The notes: generated by a model not told the origin, from the sequence alone. Positions 10,108 through 20,893 are shown, counted from the first letter of the stretch. The stretch: 64,000 nucleotides of DNA from Cyclotella cryptica (GCA_013187285.1 JABMIG010000172.1:248001-312000), one strand, 5' to 3'. Numbers and translations are program-made.

Positions 10108-11757
10108 TCATATTATGTCACTGCTTAAGGGGGGCAGCTTCCATTCAGCATATGCCTCGTCTGTTCGCTTTGATATCCATACCCATGTCGTCAACAGCCA
10201 CTTTTCGTCGATCGCGGGCTTGCCCTGATGCAAAGTCCTCTTGTCCTCCCTCATGTTCATATCCGCAGGGAAGTGAATGATAGCTGTGCCTTTCCTCGGC
10301 TTAATATCCAAATCAATTACAGGGAAGTAGGTTGACCCACCTTCTGATACATCATTAAGATAACAAAATACTGTTGCTAGTCTGGTTGATTGTTCAAAGC
10401 CACAAGCAGAATAGGGCCCAGAAAATCCATCTGTATGTGGCTTGAACTGTTGTCCCTTTTTGTAGTTCAGAACTTGCAAGATCTCTAGCTGCTCAATACT
10501 GCAGCAACTCAAGTTAGCTATCTTATCCACGACTGATGGCACTTCAGCTCTTGGAATGTTAGCATTTGTGCTGGTTCGCCAAGGATCTTGCACTGAATTC
10601 TCATCTCCTTCCTCCTTGTACACCAGACATGGCGATAAATGCGGCCTCGCCTTGGCGACAATTCTATCGCATTCATCCACTGTTAGAAAATTGTCCACTG
10701 CATAAATATCTGGGTCGCGGTGAATTCGTTTGAGCCCTGGATAGTCGAGGTTTATTTGGTGGAATGGTCCAAGATGATCAACGCCTCTGTGGTTAGTCGT
10801 CGAGCCAAACAGACTTGCTGTATCAAGTGCCATTTCTATTTGTATACTCAAAGTTGAAATATTCCTCCTGTACTCTTTGGCGAGGATACTTTCTATCTCT
10901 TTCAAAACCGACCATTCTGTAGGCTGAATCTCCCTCACAAATTCATCGCCTTCTTTTATATCCTGAGTCGAAACAACTGCGCATAGTGGAGCAGCACCCG
11001 GCAATGGCACCATCACACAATTTGCTCGTTCACCCGCAGATGATGTCTTGATCACGCCACCAAGCCATCCTGGAACAATTCCTTTTCTAGGTAACGACAT
11101 TGCAAACAGCTCCATTGGTTCATCCTTTCCAAAAACGGAATATGCAGGCTCTTTTGTATCCAACGGAATGGTCAGTCTGATTGCGTTCTCAAATAACTGC
11201 TCGTCTTCCTTGCGATTATACTCCATAAACTCCGGGCCATCGTTTCTATCACCTGCAATTCGAATTCCAAGTGCATGAATTGGAAAAAGAGTCAAAACCT
11301 GACCTCTACTGACATTTCTTTTGGCAACCACCGCAAGAATGTCACAATCCTTGTCGTCTACAATGCTACTATCAATCTGATGCCGCTGATGCAATACTGT
11401 GCACTCATCTGCCCATTTCGGTGGTTGATAAAATTTTGATCTTTGAATCTCACAGCATACTGAGAAAAGATTCGATACCGTTTCTTTGGAAATATCATCA
11501 AAGGCTACTTGGTGTGTTCTGCGATTGAATATTGCCTGCTGATGCTCTGCAATTGGGACTACGGGCTCCTTCGGTTGTGATGCGAATCCCATGCTGGCAA
11601 ATCCTGTGCCGCTGGATGTTGCGCGGCCATGGTTTTGAGGGATCTTTCGTGAAGAAGTTCTTGACTTTGAGGCCAGTGACAGCACGCCGATTGTAAAATT
11701 TCCGTAGTCAAGAGTGAATAGTGTGCAAAAACTGATAATGGCTTGCAACTTGATCAT
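10108..11757 (-). CDS. Prolyl 4-hydroxylase-type 2OG-Fe(II) oxygenase with N-terminal SET-like region
   Basis: Intronless, 549 residues. An N-terminal hydrophobic stretch (MIKLQAIISFCTLFTLDYG) suggests entry to the secretory pathway. Residues about 350-540 are a P4H catalytic domain: DNFLTVDECDRIVAKARPHL, the iron ligands in FKPHTDGFSG (near 440) and TLHQGKP (near 515), RLATVFCYLNDVSEGGSTYFP, and the 2-oxoglutarate lysine in EKWLLTTWVWI. Such enzymes hydroxylate proline in wall and secreted proteins. Residues about 130-285 look like a SET fold: AVVAKRNVSRGQVLTLFP at one end and ERANCVMVPL...APLCAVVSTQDIKEGDEF at the other, the usual first strand and post-ANC segment. A SET-like plus P4H arrangement is unusual. 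I see no proof that the SET part is catalytic. Confidence 0.85.
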   Translation of the reverse strand: MIKLQAIISFCTLFTLDYGNFTIGVLSLASKSRTSSRKIPQNHGRATSSGTGFASMGFASQPKEPVVPIAEHQQAIFNRRTHQVAFDDISKETVSNLFSVCCEIQRSKFYQPPKWADECTVLHQRHQIDSSIVDDKDCDILAVVAKRNVSRGQVLTLFPIHALGIRIAGDRNDGPEFMEYNRKEDEQLFENAIRLTIPLDTKEPAYSVFGKDEPMELFAMSLPRKGIVPGWLGGVIKTSSAGERANCVMVPLPGAAPLCAVVSTQDIKEGDEFVREIQPTEWSVLKEIESILAKEYRRNISTLSIQIEMALDTASLFGSTTNHRGVDHLGPFHQINLDYPGLKRIHRDPDIYAVDNFLTVDECDRIVAKARPHLSPCLVYKEEGDENSVQDPWRTSTNANIPRAEVPSVVDKIANLSCCSIEQLEILQVLNYKKGQQFKPHTDGFSGPYSACGFEQSTRLATVFCYLNDVSEGGSTYFPVIDLDIKPRKGTAIIHFPADMNMREDKRTLHQGKPAIDEKWLLTTWVWISKRTDEAYAEWKLPPLSSDII

Positions 11758-12511
11758 CTTATGATGCTACTTTCCGCGTTGGAGGGATCATTTGTCAGTT
11801 GCAGGGTACAATATGCGTAACTCCAGCAAGTGCCTATGGGTGCATGTGATCGATGTGAAAATTGTGAGTTTGCCACTTGCCACTGCTGCTAGACAATCTT
11901 GAACGAGTGTCTACCAAGAAAGAGGAGAGGAGATCGTGACGTTGACGCTCATTTCAATGGGGGGCTAATACGATGGGTGTATCAGGTCTGAAACACACAT
12001 TATCACAAGATAAGCACAGGATATATGTGGATGGATGATTGATGGCGCTCGCTGATCAGATGTGAGGACGTGTGCTGAGCGGTGTGATGGCAGGCTGATG
12101 GCAGGTATGATGGCAGGTATGATGGCAGGTGATGAGCAGCAGTGATAAGCATGTGATGGCAGGTGACACTTTCGGCGTGCCATGTGTCGGTTTTTCAACG
12201 GGCAAGTTGAAAGGAAATCCCCGTAATTTACGCATTATCTTCGTCAAAGGGACCCGTTTGTGTCCTGACAACGTTTCTTAGTGAGAGGTCAATAATAATA
12301 ATTGTAGATAGTCCTTGTATTGTATTGTACGATACACAATAGTGTCCTTCGAGGTCCTTCGTCTCATGCTCGTTGTTCACCGCGACGCATGTCTCGGGGG
12401 GCGGATAAATGGGATATAAACTGATTTTAAGCACAGGAATAATGAAAGATTCTTCGAACGCCAAGGCATAAACTGTCGAAAGTTCACTCCCATAAATCAA
12501 GTTACGCTACG
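11758..12511. promoter_or_regulatory. Divergent promoter region between P4H (-) and NBAS-like (+) genes
   Basis: The 754 bp must drive both genes. GGGTACAATATGCG lies about 50 bp upstream of the P4H start, and TATTGTATTGTACGATACACAATAG (within 12318-12342) about 170-195 bp before the plus-strand start. Both belong to the recurrent GTACAATA family. A short GATGGCAGG repeat lies between them. Confidence 0.35.
12085..12166 (+). repeat. GATGGCAGG short tandem repeat
   Basis: Five copies of GATGGCAGG(T), four of them spaced 11-12 bp apart (TGATGGCAGG, CTGATGGCAGG, TATGATGGCAGG twice) and one further copy near 12154. It lies in the divergent promoter region. Confidence 0.7.
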
Positions 12512-15500
12512 ATGACACCGTCAGGAGCCAACACCACCGAAGCCCAAGTGGCATACGCATTAATAACCGACCAATCGTTGTCTTCGCCGCCCAACCATTC
12601 GGACGCCGGAGAGGACGATGCGCGCTCTCCCTATTCCATACGTCTCCCCTCGTCTAATGATGCCAGTGCCACGTCCGCCAACGGTGTGAGCACAGTCTCT
12701 CTCACGACTATGGAGCAGTGGTACGAGTATTATGCGGTGCGTACTCCTTCGCGTGGCTACCTTGATTTTTGTCAACAGGAGTCCGAGAGGATGGTGCAGA
12801 AACAACGAATGGAAAAGGAGAAATCGAGTGGAGGAGGGTGGTTCCGGAGGTTGTTTTTTGGGACGTCGAGTGGACGTTCCGATGGTGATCGGGCGGTCAC
12901 GAAGGAAGGCGTGTTGAATCAAAACGACGACACAAAAGAGGACGAACCGGATGACAATGATATGCAATTTCAAGGTGGCAATTACAATCACGAAATACAT
13001 GGAAATCCCAATCCACTAGACATAAGTGTTATCAATCACGAAGCTCAATCCTTCCATAGGTTTCATCTGGCTTCTGAGCGTCGTGCATCGGTCACTTGCA
13101 ATGATTCGTCTTTGATCTCAACAGAACATCAGCAAGATGGGTACAGCGTGGTATTGCCTGTCAGGATAAGCATTGGCTGGGATGACTATGAAGCGATGGC
13201 AGCAATGGAAAATAGACATCACCAGCAAACTCATTTGTGTGTGGTTGGTTACGGGCAAATAGCAGAGTTTCCTTCATTGCCAGAATCTTCGGACCTCATA
13301 AGAGAAGAGCAGGGCGATCAGAAAGATATTGTCAACATGGACCGCGTGAGTCATGGTGCATCAAAAATCAGCCTTACTTCCGATTGGGATGAATTATTGT
13401 CTTTCACGACCCAAATCGACAAGGACGATCCGAAACCGTTATACGATTTGAGACATTGTCGCGCTGCATCGATTGGTCCTGATTGTCTCATGATATCGTG
13501 GGGATTGGGGGGTGATGGATCCATCGTGTTCTATCGTAGACAAGATCAAACTCACAGAACGTCAAGTAAGAAAACAAAACATGTTAACTTTGAGGACAAG
13601 CCTAAAGTTGGTTGGGTAGCTGTTGCGTACGCAACCCCCACCGATTCTGTGATTGAAGCCGCTTTGCACAACATGACTCCGGATCCATGCTTGGATGAAG
13701 AGTACGATGGACATGATAGCCTACAGGATCACAATATGACTAGATTATATGAGCTGGGATCTCTGCGTGTGACTGATTTAGTGCCCATGGTTCTCAATAA
13801 CGCCTCCTATACGCAACAAAATCCAGCGGCTACTTCGTCCCCATCGGCAGCATTGGCAGTATCGCGTCTGGGCGGATTCATTGAACTCCTACCCCTTCCC
13901 AACTGGATCTGGCATGATAAGACACAACCCTTCCCCTCTCGGAAAATTATTGATCTTTGTGCTGTTTCCGAAGTCACTGCATTTTCTACATCTAACCATC
14001 ACACGGATATCACGGCAATCGATGTCTATCGTACACGGGTTGGAGCGGACATCGAATGGGTTGGAATGCATCCGCCAGATGACTTTCCTGCAGAGTTTGT
14101 TTTGGCTGCATGTGGTTGTCCGTCCGTCATTGACTCTCACGGGGCAAGTGCACAAGGGATAGAGTCAGATGGAGGTGACTCTCTGGGAGTGACCATTAGC
14201 ATTTGGGGTATTACCCCCGTTCGTTCGAGTATACGATCACACGGCCGAGATGACAAAGGTTTTGGCTTTGGTTTCAATGTAAAACAAGTCGATTGGCTTA
14301 ATATACACAATTGTGGTGCTGATTCTTCCATCTTTGTATCTAATACAACAATGGAACACTGGTCGCAATCGTTTAAACGGACTCAGAGTAATATGAGGAA
14401 GAGAAAGAAACAACAACGTGATACAAACTCTTTGTGTATCGTCTCGACCTCTGCTCCGATAATCTCGCTACGTTTCACACCGAGCTCATCTGTGACATTT
14501 TCTGTCAACAAAGGAGTGCTTCTTGCAGCCTTGGATTACAACGGAGGCGTTACTATGATGGATTGCACCAATTGCATTCGATCTATCGAGCGAATAGATG
14601 TACATCATCACCACGACGCAGTCAACGGCGTCGGTTCAACTTCTCCGGATGCCCTATTGAGTCATTCGAGGATATCTTTCTTGACGCGCCGTGAGTCATC
14701 CATGTCGATAAGATCAAACGGAAAATCACTCGGTGTATGTCGTGCCTCGCAACTTGAATGGTGGCGTTCCATCTCGCCTTTCGCCATAGGTGATTGTGGT
14801 CAAAATCAAGAGCACTCTTTGGTTGATCCAAAGGCGTTTGGGACGTTTTTCCTCGCAACAAACTCTTCAGTAACATTCCATCGCAAAAATAGAACGCAAA
14901 CAGTCAACCATATTCGACTTCAACGATGGGATTTGTCTTCCAGCGAATACGAAGATGTAAATGATCCAATCGATGTGTTTTTAATTCCCCTCCGCTCCAC
15001 CCGGAATCACATGCTCACCTCAGCAATACTTCTCCCAATGAGATACCGACCATCGAGCGAAACACTTTCACTTCTTCGAACGACATCATCTCCACAGCAT
15101 TTATCGATGTGCGAAATAAGAAAGTTTTCTGATCCAGCTGACATCATAACGGGCCTGCTTCATCAGTCCGATCCAGAAACGGCATTAAATGTTGCTCGCA
15201 GTTTTGGTGGTGCTCAATATTTTGGCAGTGCCGTCATGAACAAATGTCAAATGCAATTATGGGAAGAGCAAAGAAACGTAGAAGCTCTGAAATTAATTCA
15301 TGACGATGAATATGTTGTCCGTCAAGTATTGTGCTTGGATCAGACTGTGACAAGAGATGAAGGTCAGATAGATGTTCCTTCTATAGACAACTTAGTTGAA
15401 ATATACGTAGAGTCGCTTAGGCGAGTGGAAAAGCTTGTCGCCGATTCCGGGCTTCATGTTGTTGATCACGAATGGTTATCTTCCAGCGCTGCTCGATTAA

Positions 15501-18500
15501 GAAATTGCGTTCGACGCATCGGAACTTTTCAGCTCCTATTGCAGCGGTTCGCTGATGGTGGATTTTTAGATGAGACATTTCAGACTGGAAGTATATCACG
15601 ACGTTTCCTTCGTGGGTTTCTGAATGTTGACATATTTGATATTGCTTCAAGTGCAGCCTCACGGGGTGATATTGATTCCCTCACCATTATCCTAGCGAGA
15701 CATCCTGTCCCTACTTTCACACGGATGGCCCTTCTTGAACTCATCCCTCTTGATATTGATATTGGACTGTATGAGCATCTTCTCCCTTGTAGCCCAGAAG
15801 GAAATAAAGATGACCTCTTCCTACCCAAGTCCCAGAGTGGGATACCAAGAAAATTCTTGGAACCCCTAGAAATGTTATTTTTTCTCTCCGAATACTCAAC
15901 AAATCCATCTCAAGAGGAGTCAAAAATTCTTCCATTTCGTGTGGTTACTTGTGAGACAGACGAGGAATTCATCTTGCGAAATTTTTATGATGGCGAGGAC
16001 TTGCGACTGAAAAACAATGCCGCATCAAGAGAAGAAGTCGCTAACTGGTATCTGAGGCTCTGTCTAGGCTTTCATGATAAGACTGGTGAAATCTACTCAG
16101 TGAAAAGGATTTTAGAACTTGGCTTAATTCGCCTGGGTTTCGTAGCATTCGCCAATGATGGGACTTACGAACTAAGTAGGGTGGACATTCTTGATGATTA
16201 TCAGGAGAGCAACACTGTCAGCAAGTTAGTGTATCTCTATTTTGCTGCTGACATCTTGAATCGCATTGTAAGCGATAAAGCCAAGGAGTCACTGCTGGTT
16301 CCTTCTAATTCTTCTCCTCAACAATGGGCCGCTGAGAAGGAGTTTTTCTATTCCATCGTACGGTTTTGTTCTATGAATGCCCAAGATGCCGTTTCCTTCG
16401 CCCTTGAAAATGCACAGAGTCCTATGAGTACTTCGTATCTGTTCCAAAAGCATGTCGCACAATTCTTCTTTGGCGGAGGTAGCCTGATTGCAACGCAGTA
16501 CGGGGTTGTCAAGAGTGCAGATGAATCGGAGGGTCTTGGGCATGACGTTATTTTCGAACTTTGTCTCGACAAGTTGAGGCAGACGAAAACGCGGAAGAGA
16601 AAAATTGACTCTAATGATGCACATGATTTAGACAACTTAGCTTTCAGACTTCAGCGGACTCTTTCATTCTGTTCCATCTTTGCGTCATTCGGTGTGAATA
16701 GATGGAGCGATGACAGTTTGATAGCATTTGCGTCTGGTGTCTTTCATTGTACACTGAACATTGTAGATGGACAATGGGGTGCTCTCTCTGATGAAGTTAT
16801 TGACCAATTGTGGTCTATCTTCGAATCTCTTCCCTTATCTTCTTCGGCCAATCCACATGAAGAAAAGTCTGTTTTACATCTTAAATTACGCTTAGTGATG
16901 ATTCAATTGTGTTGTAAGTGGGGTGGGGAACAACGCGTATCCCGTTCCGTGCAGACATTCGTTTGTTCCGGAGCCGACATAAGTAGCGACTGGTCACTTG
17001 AGGAAGACCGACGTTTCAAAGCATGCTCCGATGTAGTAGGTATTATTTCCCGTGGTTTTTGCAAATGCTCTGCAGACAAGAATGGCCAAGGAAGGGACCT
17101 CCTTTTTGATTTCTTGTGTGATGTTGACGAGTTTGATAAGCTTTACTTCGGTTCTCGTGCGCTAGAAACCGGGTTAATAGGGGTGATAGTGATTCCGTCT
17201 CTTCTGAATCGAGAGTCATTCACACTGCTTAAAGATTTACTTCGTCTACGGCCAAGCTGGTTTTCCCAAAGTCATGCAGGATCTGTTATTCTGTCGTTCA
17301 TTCGTGAGGCAACATCAACAGATAATTACGTCGACAACACATCAAGAGCACTTAAATGTTTGAAATCTCTAGGCCCGCTGTTCCCAGAACTTGAAAAGGA
17401 GTTCGCACGCGAACAACGTTTCCGTGATGCAAAACAATTTGCAAAGGAAGAGATGAGAATGGAGATACATCTGTTGGATCGTTTGTTTTCTTGGCAATTC
17501 TCTAAGGGGCCTATTTCGTTGGTTGAAGCTCTTTTATCGACTTGTCCTCACAGTCTTTTGCTAGGGTGTGAATTCTGGTCTGAAAATGGGGGTTCATTGA
17601 GAGCTTGCGCCGACGCCGCGTCATATTTTTCTTCTCGGATCAATGCTTCCTTAAACAACAGTATCTTCGATGAGTTGAGCCATGTCCTACCACCATTGCC
17701 CGGTGCTCTTGTGATGCGAATGGCAAATGTTCTTGGACTTCAATCTTCGTTCGAACTCCTCATGGTGAAAAAGTTCATGGTTAAGGGAGCTTTGCAACTC
17801 GGCTTGGCTCCTGCTGCTATAGCAATATGTTATTCTATGCTATGTGACGCTGCATTTGCAAGGCATGAAAGCACTGATGCTGATGCGAAATGGATGGAGA
17901 GTCACGAGGTTATAGTGCAACGATGTGTGATTGACTCTATAACAGTACTGCCGTTTGATGACATTGCCATCAAGAAGGACCTTTGTATTCAGTCATTACG
18001 CCTTTTTGAGTTCAGAAACTCGCGCTTACAGCACAACCTGCTTGATAAGTATTCATCTCTGGAGTATGACGAACTTGCGAAAAAAGAGTCAAATGCTGGC
18101 AATCGTTTTATGTTTGGGGGTCAACTTTCGGCTTTCCGTGCTGAGACGGTAACAGAACATGCAATTGATTTTGTCGATCAACCGAAACGGTCGCTACCAA
18201 ATAGAAACCTGATTGACAATCCCTTCTACGACATGTCATTCATTTTCAATGAAATCAGTCAAGCCACTTCTATGGACATATATTCTCTGTTGTCGTCACT
18301 TCAAATGAGTGAACAAACTCCTCGTGATTCGGTGTTGAATGACCTGAGCCAAGCTCTGTTCAATTGGGCAGTTGAGTCTGCATTCAAGTTAACTACCCAT
18401 AATGCCCTTCCTGCTGACAAAATTAAATTCGCTATCGAGTTAGGTTCGTCGTGTTTGGCAGAGGTTACTCATCAGAAAACCGCCTCGCTTGTCATGGACA

Positions 18501-19315
18501 TGGCACTAGAAGAATTCGAAGCCAATTCAGCCATCTTTAAAAGCAAAGATTCGGCAACAACTTTTGAATTGATCCAACCTGACAAAGTTCTAGTCCGAAG
18601 ACTTCATGAGAGAGGTTATAGTTGGAATGCTGCCCGGAGGGCATGCATTATGACAAGTAACCGAAGCTACAGTGAAGCACTTGGATGGGCAGTCGCTCAC
18701 TTCCAAGACGATGACTTTGATGCTCCTTTGTGCATTCTCTATGACAGCAATTTAGTCCTACGACAAGATTTGATCGATTTGGTCCGGAATCTGTTGCATT
18801 CTATTCGGACGCGCTTGGTGTGCAATGCAACAATGACGAAGGGTTCGAAGGCGACCTCGTTAACAGCGCGTTTCGCCGATAAACCCACTACCAGTCTACA
18901 GTCCCCTGTTGTGGAGCATGAAGGTGACCATCCTCTGAATGAAACGAAAGTTTCTGCGTCGTCTATAGTTCCACCAAGACCTCCGGTGCTACGTTTGCAG
19001 ACAAAAACGAGTCTCGTAACGAACAATAACTTCCTGGAAACACCCAAAAGTATTTCTGCTGCAGGACATGATGGCACAGTACTGCCCAACTCTGCCGATT
19101 CTTTGTCGTCTATTGACGGTTCTTTGGGCAGCCGGGCATCCATTAACAGACAGGTGAACCGTGGTAAAGTGCTTGGCACACAAAAATTGAGCGCGGAGGA
19201 AAGAAAAAGGCTTGCTCTTGAGGGCAGAAAACTTCTGGAGGCTGCAAGACAAAGAAATAAGGGGGTATTGGCTCCTCCAGCTTCCATAGTGACAAAACAT
19301 GTAACTAAGCCGTAG
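12512..19315 (+). CDS. NBAS/Sec39-like giant protein of the ER vesicle-tethering (Dsl1/NRZ) complex
   Basis: One uninterrupted 2267-codon frame. The N-terminal ~860 residues are rich in short strand motifs (for example GRDDKGFGFGFNVKQVDW, ISLRFTPSSSVTFSVNKGVLLAALDYNGGVTMMD) consistent with a degenerate WD/beta-propeller. From about residue 885 the protein is alpha-helical and begins DPETALNVARSFGG...MNKCQMQLWEEQRNVEALKLI, close in form to the start of the Sec39 domain (xALxLAxxYGLDxDxVxxxQW). Human NBAS (2371 residues) and plant MIP2 have the same order and length. They sit in the NRZ/Dsl1 complex at the ER and tether COPI vesicles from the Golgi. The C terminus is low-complexity and ends in a basic helix (SAEERKRLALEGRKLLEAARQR). 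Family assignment is by architecture and one motif. KNTC1/Rod is the main alternative. Confidence 0.55.
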   Translation: MTPSGANTTEAQVAYALITDQSLSSPPNHSDAGEDDARSPYSIRLPSSNDASATSANGVSTVSLTTMEQWYEYYAVRTPSRGYLDFCQQESERMVQKQRMEKEKSSGGGWFRRLFFGTSSGRSDGDRAVTKEGVLNQNDDTKEDEPDDNDMQFQGGNYNHEIHGNPNPLDISVINHEAQSFHRFHLASERRASVTCNDSSLISTEHQQDGYSVVLPVRISIGWDDYEAMAAMENRHHQQTHLCVVGYGQIAEFPSLPESSDLIREEQGDQKDIVNMDRVSHGASKISLTSDWDELLSFTTQIDKDDPKPLYDLRHCRAASIGPDCLMISWGLGGDGSIVFYRRQDQTHRTSSKKTKHVNFEDKPKVGWVAVAYATPTDSVIEAALHNMTPDPCLDEEYDGHDSLQDHNMTRLYELGSLRVTDLVPMVLNNASYTQQNPAATSSPSAALAVSRLGGFIELLPLPNWIWHDKTQPFPSRKIIDLCAVSEVTAFSTSNHHTDITAIDVYRTRVGADIEWVGMHPPDDFPAEFVLAACGCPSVIDSHGASAQGIESDGGDSLGVTISIWGITPVRSSIRSHGRDDKGFGFGFNVKQVDWLNIHNCGADSSIFVSNTTMEHWSQSFKRTQSNMRKRKKQQRDTNSLCIVSTSAPIISLRFTPSSSVTFSVNKGVLLAALDYNGGVTMMDCTNCIRSIERIDVHHHHDAVNGVGSTSPDALLSHSRISFLTRRESSMSIRSNGKSLGVCRASQLEWWRSISPFAIGDCGQNQEHSLVDPKAFGTFFLATNSSVTFHRKNRTQTVNHIRLQRWDLSSSEYEDVNDPIDVFLIPLRSTRNHMLTSAILLPMRYRPSSETLSLLRTTSSPQHLSMCEIRKFSDPADIITGLLHQSDPETALNVARSFGGAQYFGSAVMNKCQMQLWEEQRNVEALKLIHDDEYVVRQVLCLDQTVTRDEGQIDVPSIDNLVEIYVESLRRVEKLVADSGLHVVDHEWLSSSAARLRNCVRRIGTFQLLLQRFADGGFLDETFQTGSISRRFLRGFLNVDIFDIASSAASRGDIDSLTIILARHPVPTFTRMALLELIPLDIDIGLYEHLLPCSPEGNKDDLFLPKSQSGIPRKFLEPLEMLFFLSEYSTNPSQEESKILPFRVVTCETDEEFILRNFYDGEDLRLKNNAASREEVANWYLRLCLGFHDKTGEIYSVKRILELGLIRLGFVAFANDGTYELSRVDILDDYQESNTVSKLVYLYFAADILNRIVSDKAKESLLVPSNSSPQQWAAEKEFFYSIVRFCSMNAQDAVSFALENAQSPMSTSYLFQKHVAQFFFGGGSLIATQYGVVKSADESEGLGHDVIFELCLDKLRQTKTRKRKIDSNDAHDLDNLAFRLQRTLSFCSIFASFGVNRWSDDSLIAFASGVFHCTLNIVDGQWGALSDEVIDQLWSIFESLPLSSSANPHEEKSVLHLKLRLVMIQLCCKWGGEQRVSRSVQTFVCSGADISSDWSLEEDRRFKACSDVVGIISRGFCKCSADKNGQGRDLLFDFLCDVDEFDKLYFGSRALETGLIGVIVIPSLLNRESFTLLKDLLRLRPSWFSQSHAGSVILSFIREATSTDNYVDNTSRALKCLKSLGPLFPELEKEFAREQRFRDAKQFAKEEMRMEIHLLDRLFSWQFSKGPISLVEALLSTCPHSLLLGCEFWSENGGSLRACADAASYFSSRINASLNNSIFDELSHVLPPLPGALVMRMANVLGLQSSFELLMVKKFMVKGALQLGLAPAAIAICYSMLCDAAFARHESTDADAKWMESHEVIVQRCVIDSITVLPFDDIAIKKDLCIQSLRLFEFRNSRLQHNLLDKYSSLEYDELAKKESNAGNRFMFGGQLSAFRAETVTEHAIDFVDQPKRSLPNRNLIDNPFYDMSFIFNEISQATSMDIYSLLSSLQMSEQTPRDSVLNDLSQALFNWAVESAFKLTTHNALPADKIKFAIELGSSCLAEVTHQKTASLVMDMALEEFEANSAIFKSKDSATTFELIQPDKVLVRRLHERGYSWNAARRACIMTSNRSYSEALGWAVAHFQDDDFDAPLCILYDSNLVLRQDLIDLVRNLLHSIRTRLVCNATMTKGSKATSLTARFADKPTTSLQSPVVEHEGDHPLNETKVSASSIVPPRPPVLRLQTKTSLVTNNNFLETPKSISAAGHDGTVLPNSADSLSSIDGSLGSRASINRQVNRGKVLGTQKLSAEERKRLALEGRKLLEAARQRNKGVLAPPASIVTKHVTKP

Positions 19316-19404
19316 ACCATGTGAACGATTCTCAAGCACACGTTGCCCTTTTCATTTTGAGATGTGTTAAAATATATTATATTTCTCTAGTGATTGCTCA
19401 GTGT

Positions 19405-20893
19405 TCAACTGTCTTCTCCGCTGTCTTCGTCATCGCTATTCACTTCATTTCCGACCCCCAATGTTAAAACTCCGTTGCCCATCGTGATTTCTGCCGAACC
19501 CTTCATGGCAGCAAAGTTTGACACATCGTGAAAGGACTCCATAGTCGCTCCAAAGATCATAGTGATTTGCCTATTACAGATAACCAAATCTTCTTCGACC
19601 CCGGCTGGACCATCAGACTCTGTCGGAGCTGCTGTAAGTGTTACAGCTTCACCTAAATCATCGGGAACAGAAACATCTTTCAAATTCCATTTGAATGGTG
19701 GACAATAAGATTCGTCTGCTTTCGTTTTTCCATTAGTCGGATTCTCCCATACAGTTGTCAATTTAGACACGACATCTTCATCTAAAATATCAGCGTCGAT
19801 GGGACAATGGTTGAGCCAGATATTGACCAAAAACGTAATACGCTTGCCACTCAATGGATTCTGGTGTTTGGTGCATTCCTTTTCTTCGACTTTTGCTTTC
19901 TTCGTTTTGGGTTCAGTCACAGTAACAGACTCCGCCACGGCCGGAAAGAATTTTCCCGGTGCTCCGTGCAATAGTCTACCATCAAACGCAACGTGTTTTC
20001 CAAATCTCGGATGACTTAACCACGCTCTGTTAATATCTCCACCAAGGCTTTTCTTCTCGACATCAGATGGTGCGGGGGAGCGTTTATCAAGAATTAGAGT
20101 GGGTACACCAATATCGCTCAAGTATGTAATGGTCCCAACACGTGGATGGAGCATAAAGTTGGAAATTTGCGCTTCAAGACCGTAATCGGCATCAAAATGC
20201 ATACCAACTTCGTCGTCTTCTTCCTCTTCGTCGTCGTCCAGCTGTTCTTGGTTTGTATCCTCCTTTCCATCTGCGCTAGGCGCATCTAAGACAAGAGTCC
20301 ACCATTCCGCACCGCTTCTCTCTGGATCATATAGGAGGCTTTTCATATCACCATGTTCTGAGCTCTTCTTAGACCCGTTCGCTGATGCACCTTCTAATCC
20401 ATCTACATGAGCATGAAAGATAGTGTGCGCCTATAAATCGTCGACAGTGTGACATGCATGACAAATTAGATACGATAAGAAAACATTAGAAATGACACAA
20501 TACCTGTGGACATGCCGATAATGGCAACCGCCAGTCGTAGAGAGCAAATGATAATCTCACCAAAGCCTCGAGGGCACAGCGCGGCTTCATCAGACATGGC
20601 AGAAAGAAAGTCTCTCCAGTGGAATACGATTCCGAATCTTCTTTCGTCCTCGCCGTGAAAACAAGAGAGCAGTCATTAAGAAACGATTCTCTTTGATCGC
20701 CGAAGGGCATCGATATAGTATCGGCGAAAGATGCAAATGAATAGCGTGGAATCGGATCCACGATCTTTTCGACGGAGTTCTTGCTGTCAACCCCATCGCT
20801 CGCCTTCTTGGGCTGGAAATTGTTGAGAACAGCAAATCCTTCATCGACAATGAGATCGTCGTGTCGGTCGTTTCCATCATCTGCATCCGTCAT
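19405..20893 (-). CDS. 2OG-Fe(II) oxygenase-like protein, two exons
   Basis: Exon 1 (20893-20504) and exon 2 (20430-19405) join in phase 0 across a 73-bp intron (GTATTG donor, TTTATAG acceptor) to give 471 residues. The candidate active site reads MHFDADYGLEAQ (H-x-D), then AFDGRLLHGAPGKFF (distal His), then GKRITFLVNIWLNHCPI, whose Arg would bind 2-oxoglutarate. Strand-like stretches between them (VGTITYLSDIGVPTLIL) fit a double-stranded beta-helix. A long acidic run (LDDDEEEEDDEVG) sits just before the H-x-D, and the C-terminal tail is acidic. The family is inferred from motif spacing; the substrate is unknown. The stop lies only 89 bp from the stop of the convergent NBAS-like gene. Confidence 0.65.
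20431..20503 (-). other. Intron of the 2OG oxygenase-like gene
   Basis: 73-bp GT-AG intron in phase 0. Exon 1 ends ...LSACPQ and exon 2 opens AHTIFHAHVDGLEGASANG, which extends the downstream frame by about 28 residues beyond its first methionine. Confidence 0.8.

Noticed and set aside
14622-16635. Several 80-110 codon frames antisense to the NBAS-like gene
   Set aside because: They are shadows of a single 2267-codon gene.
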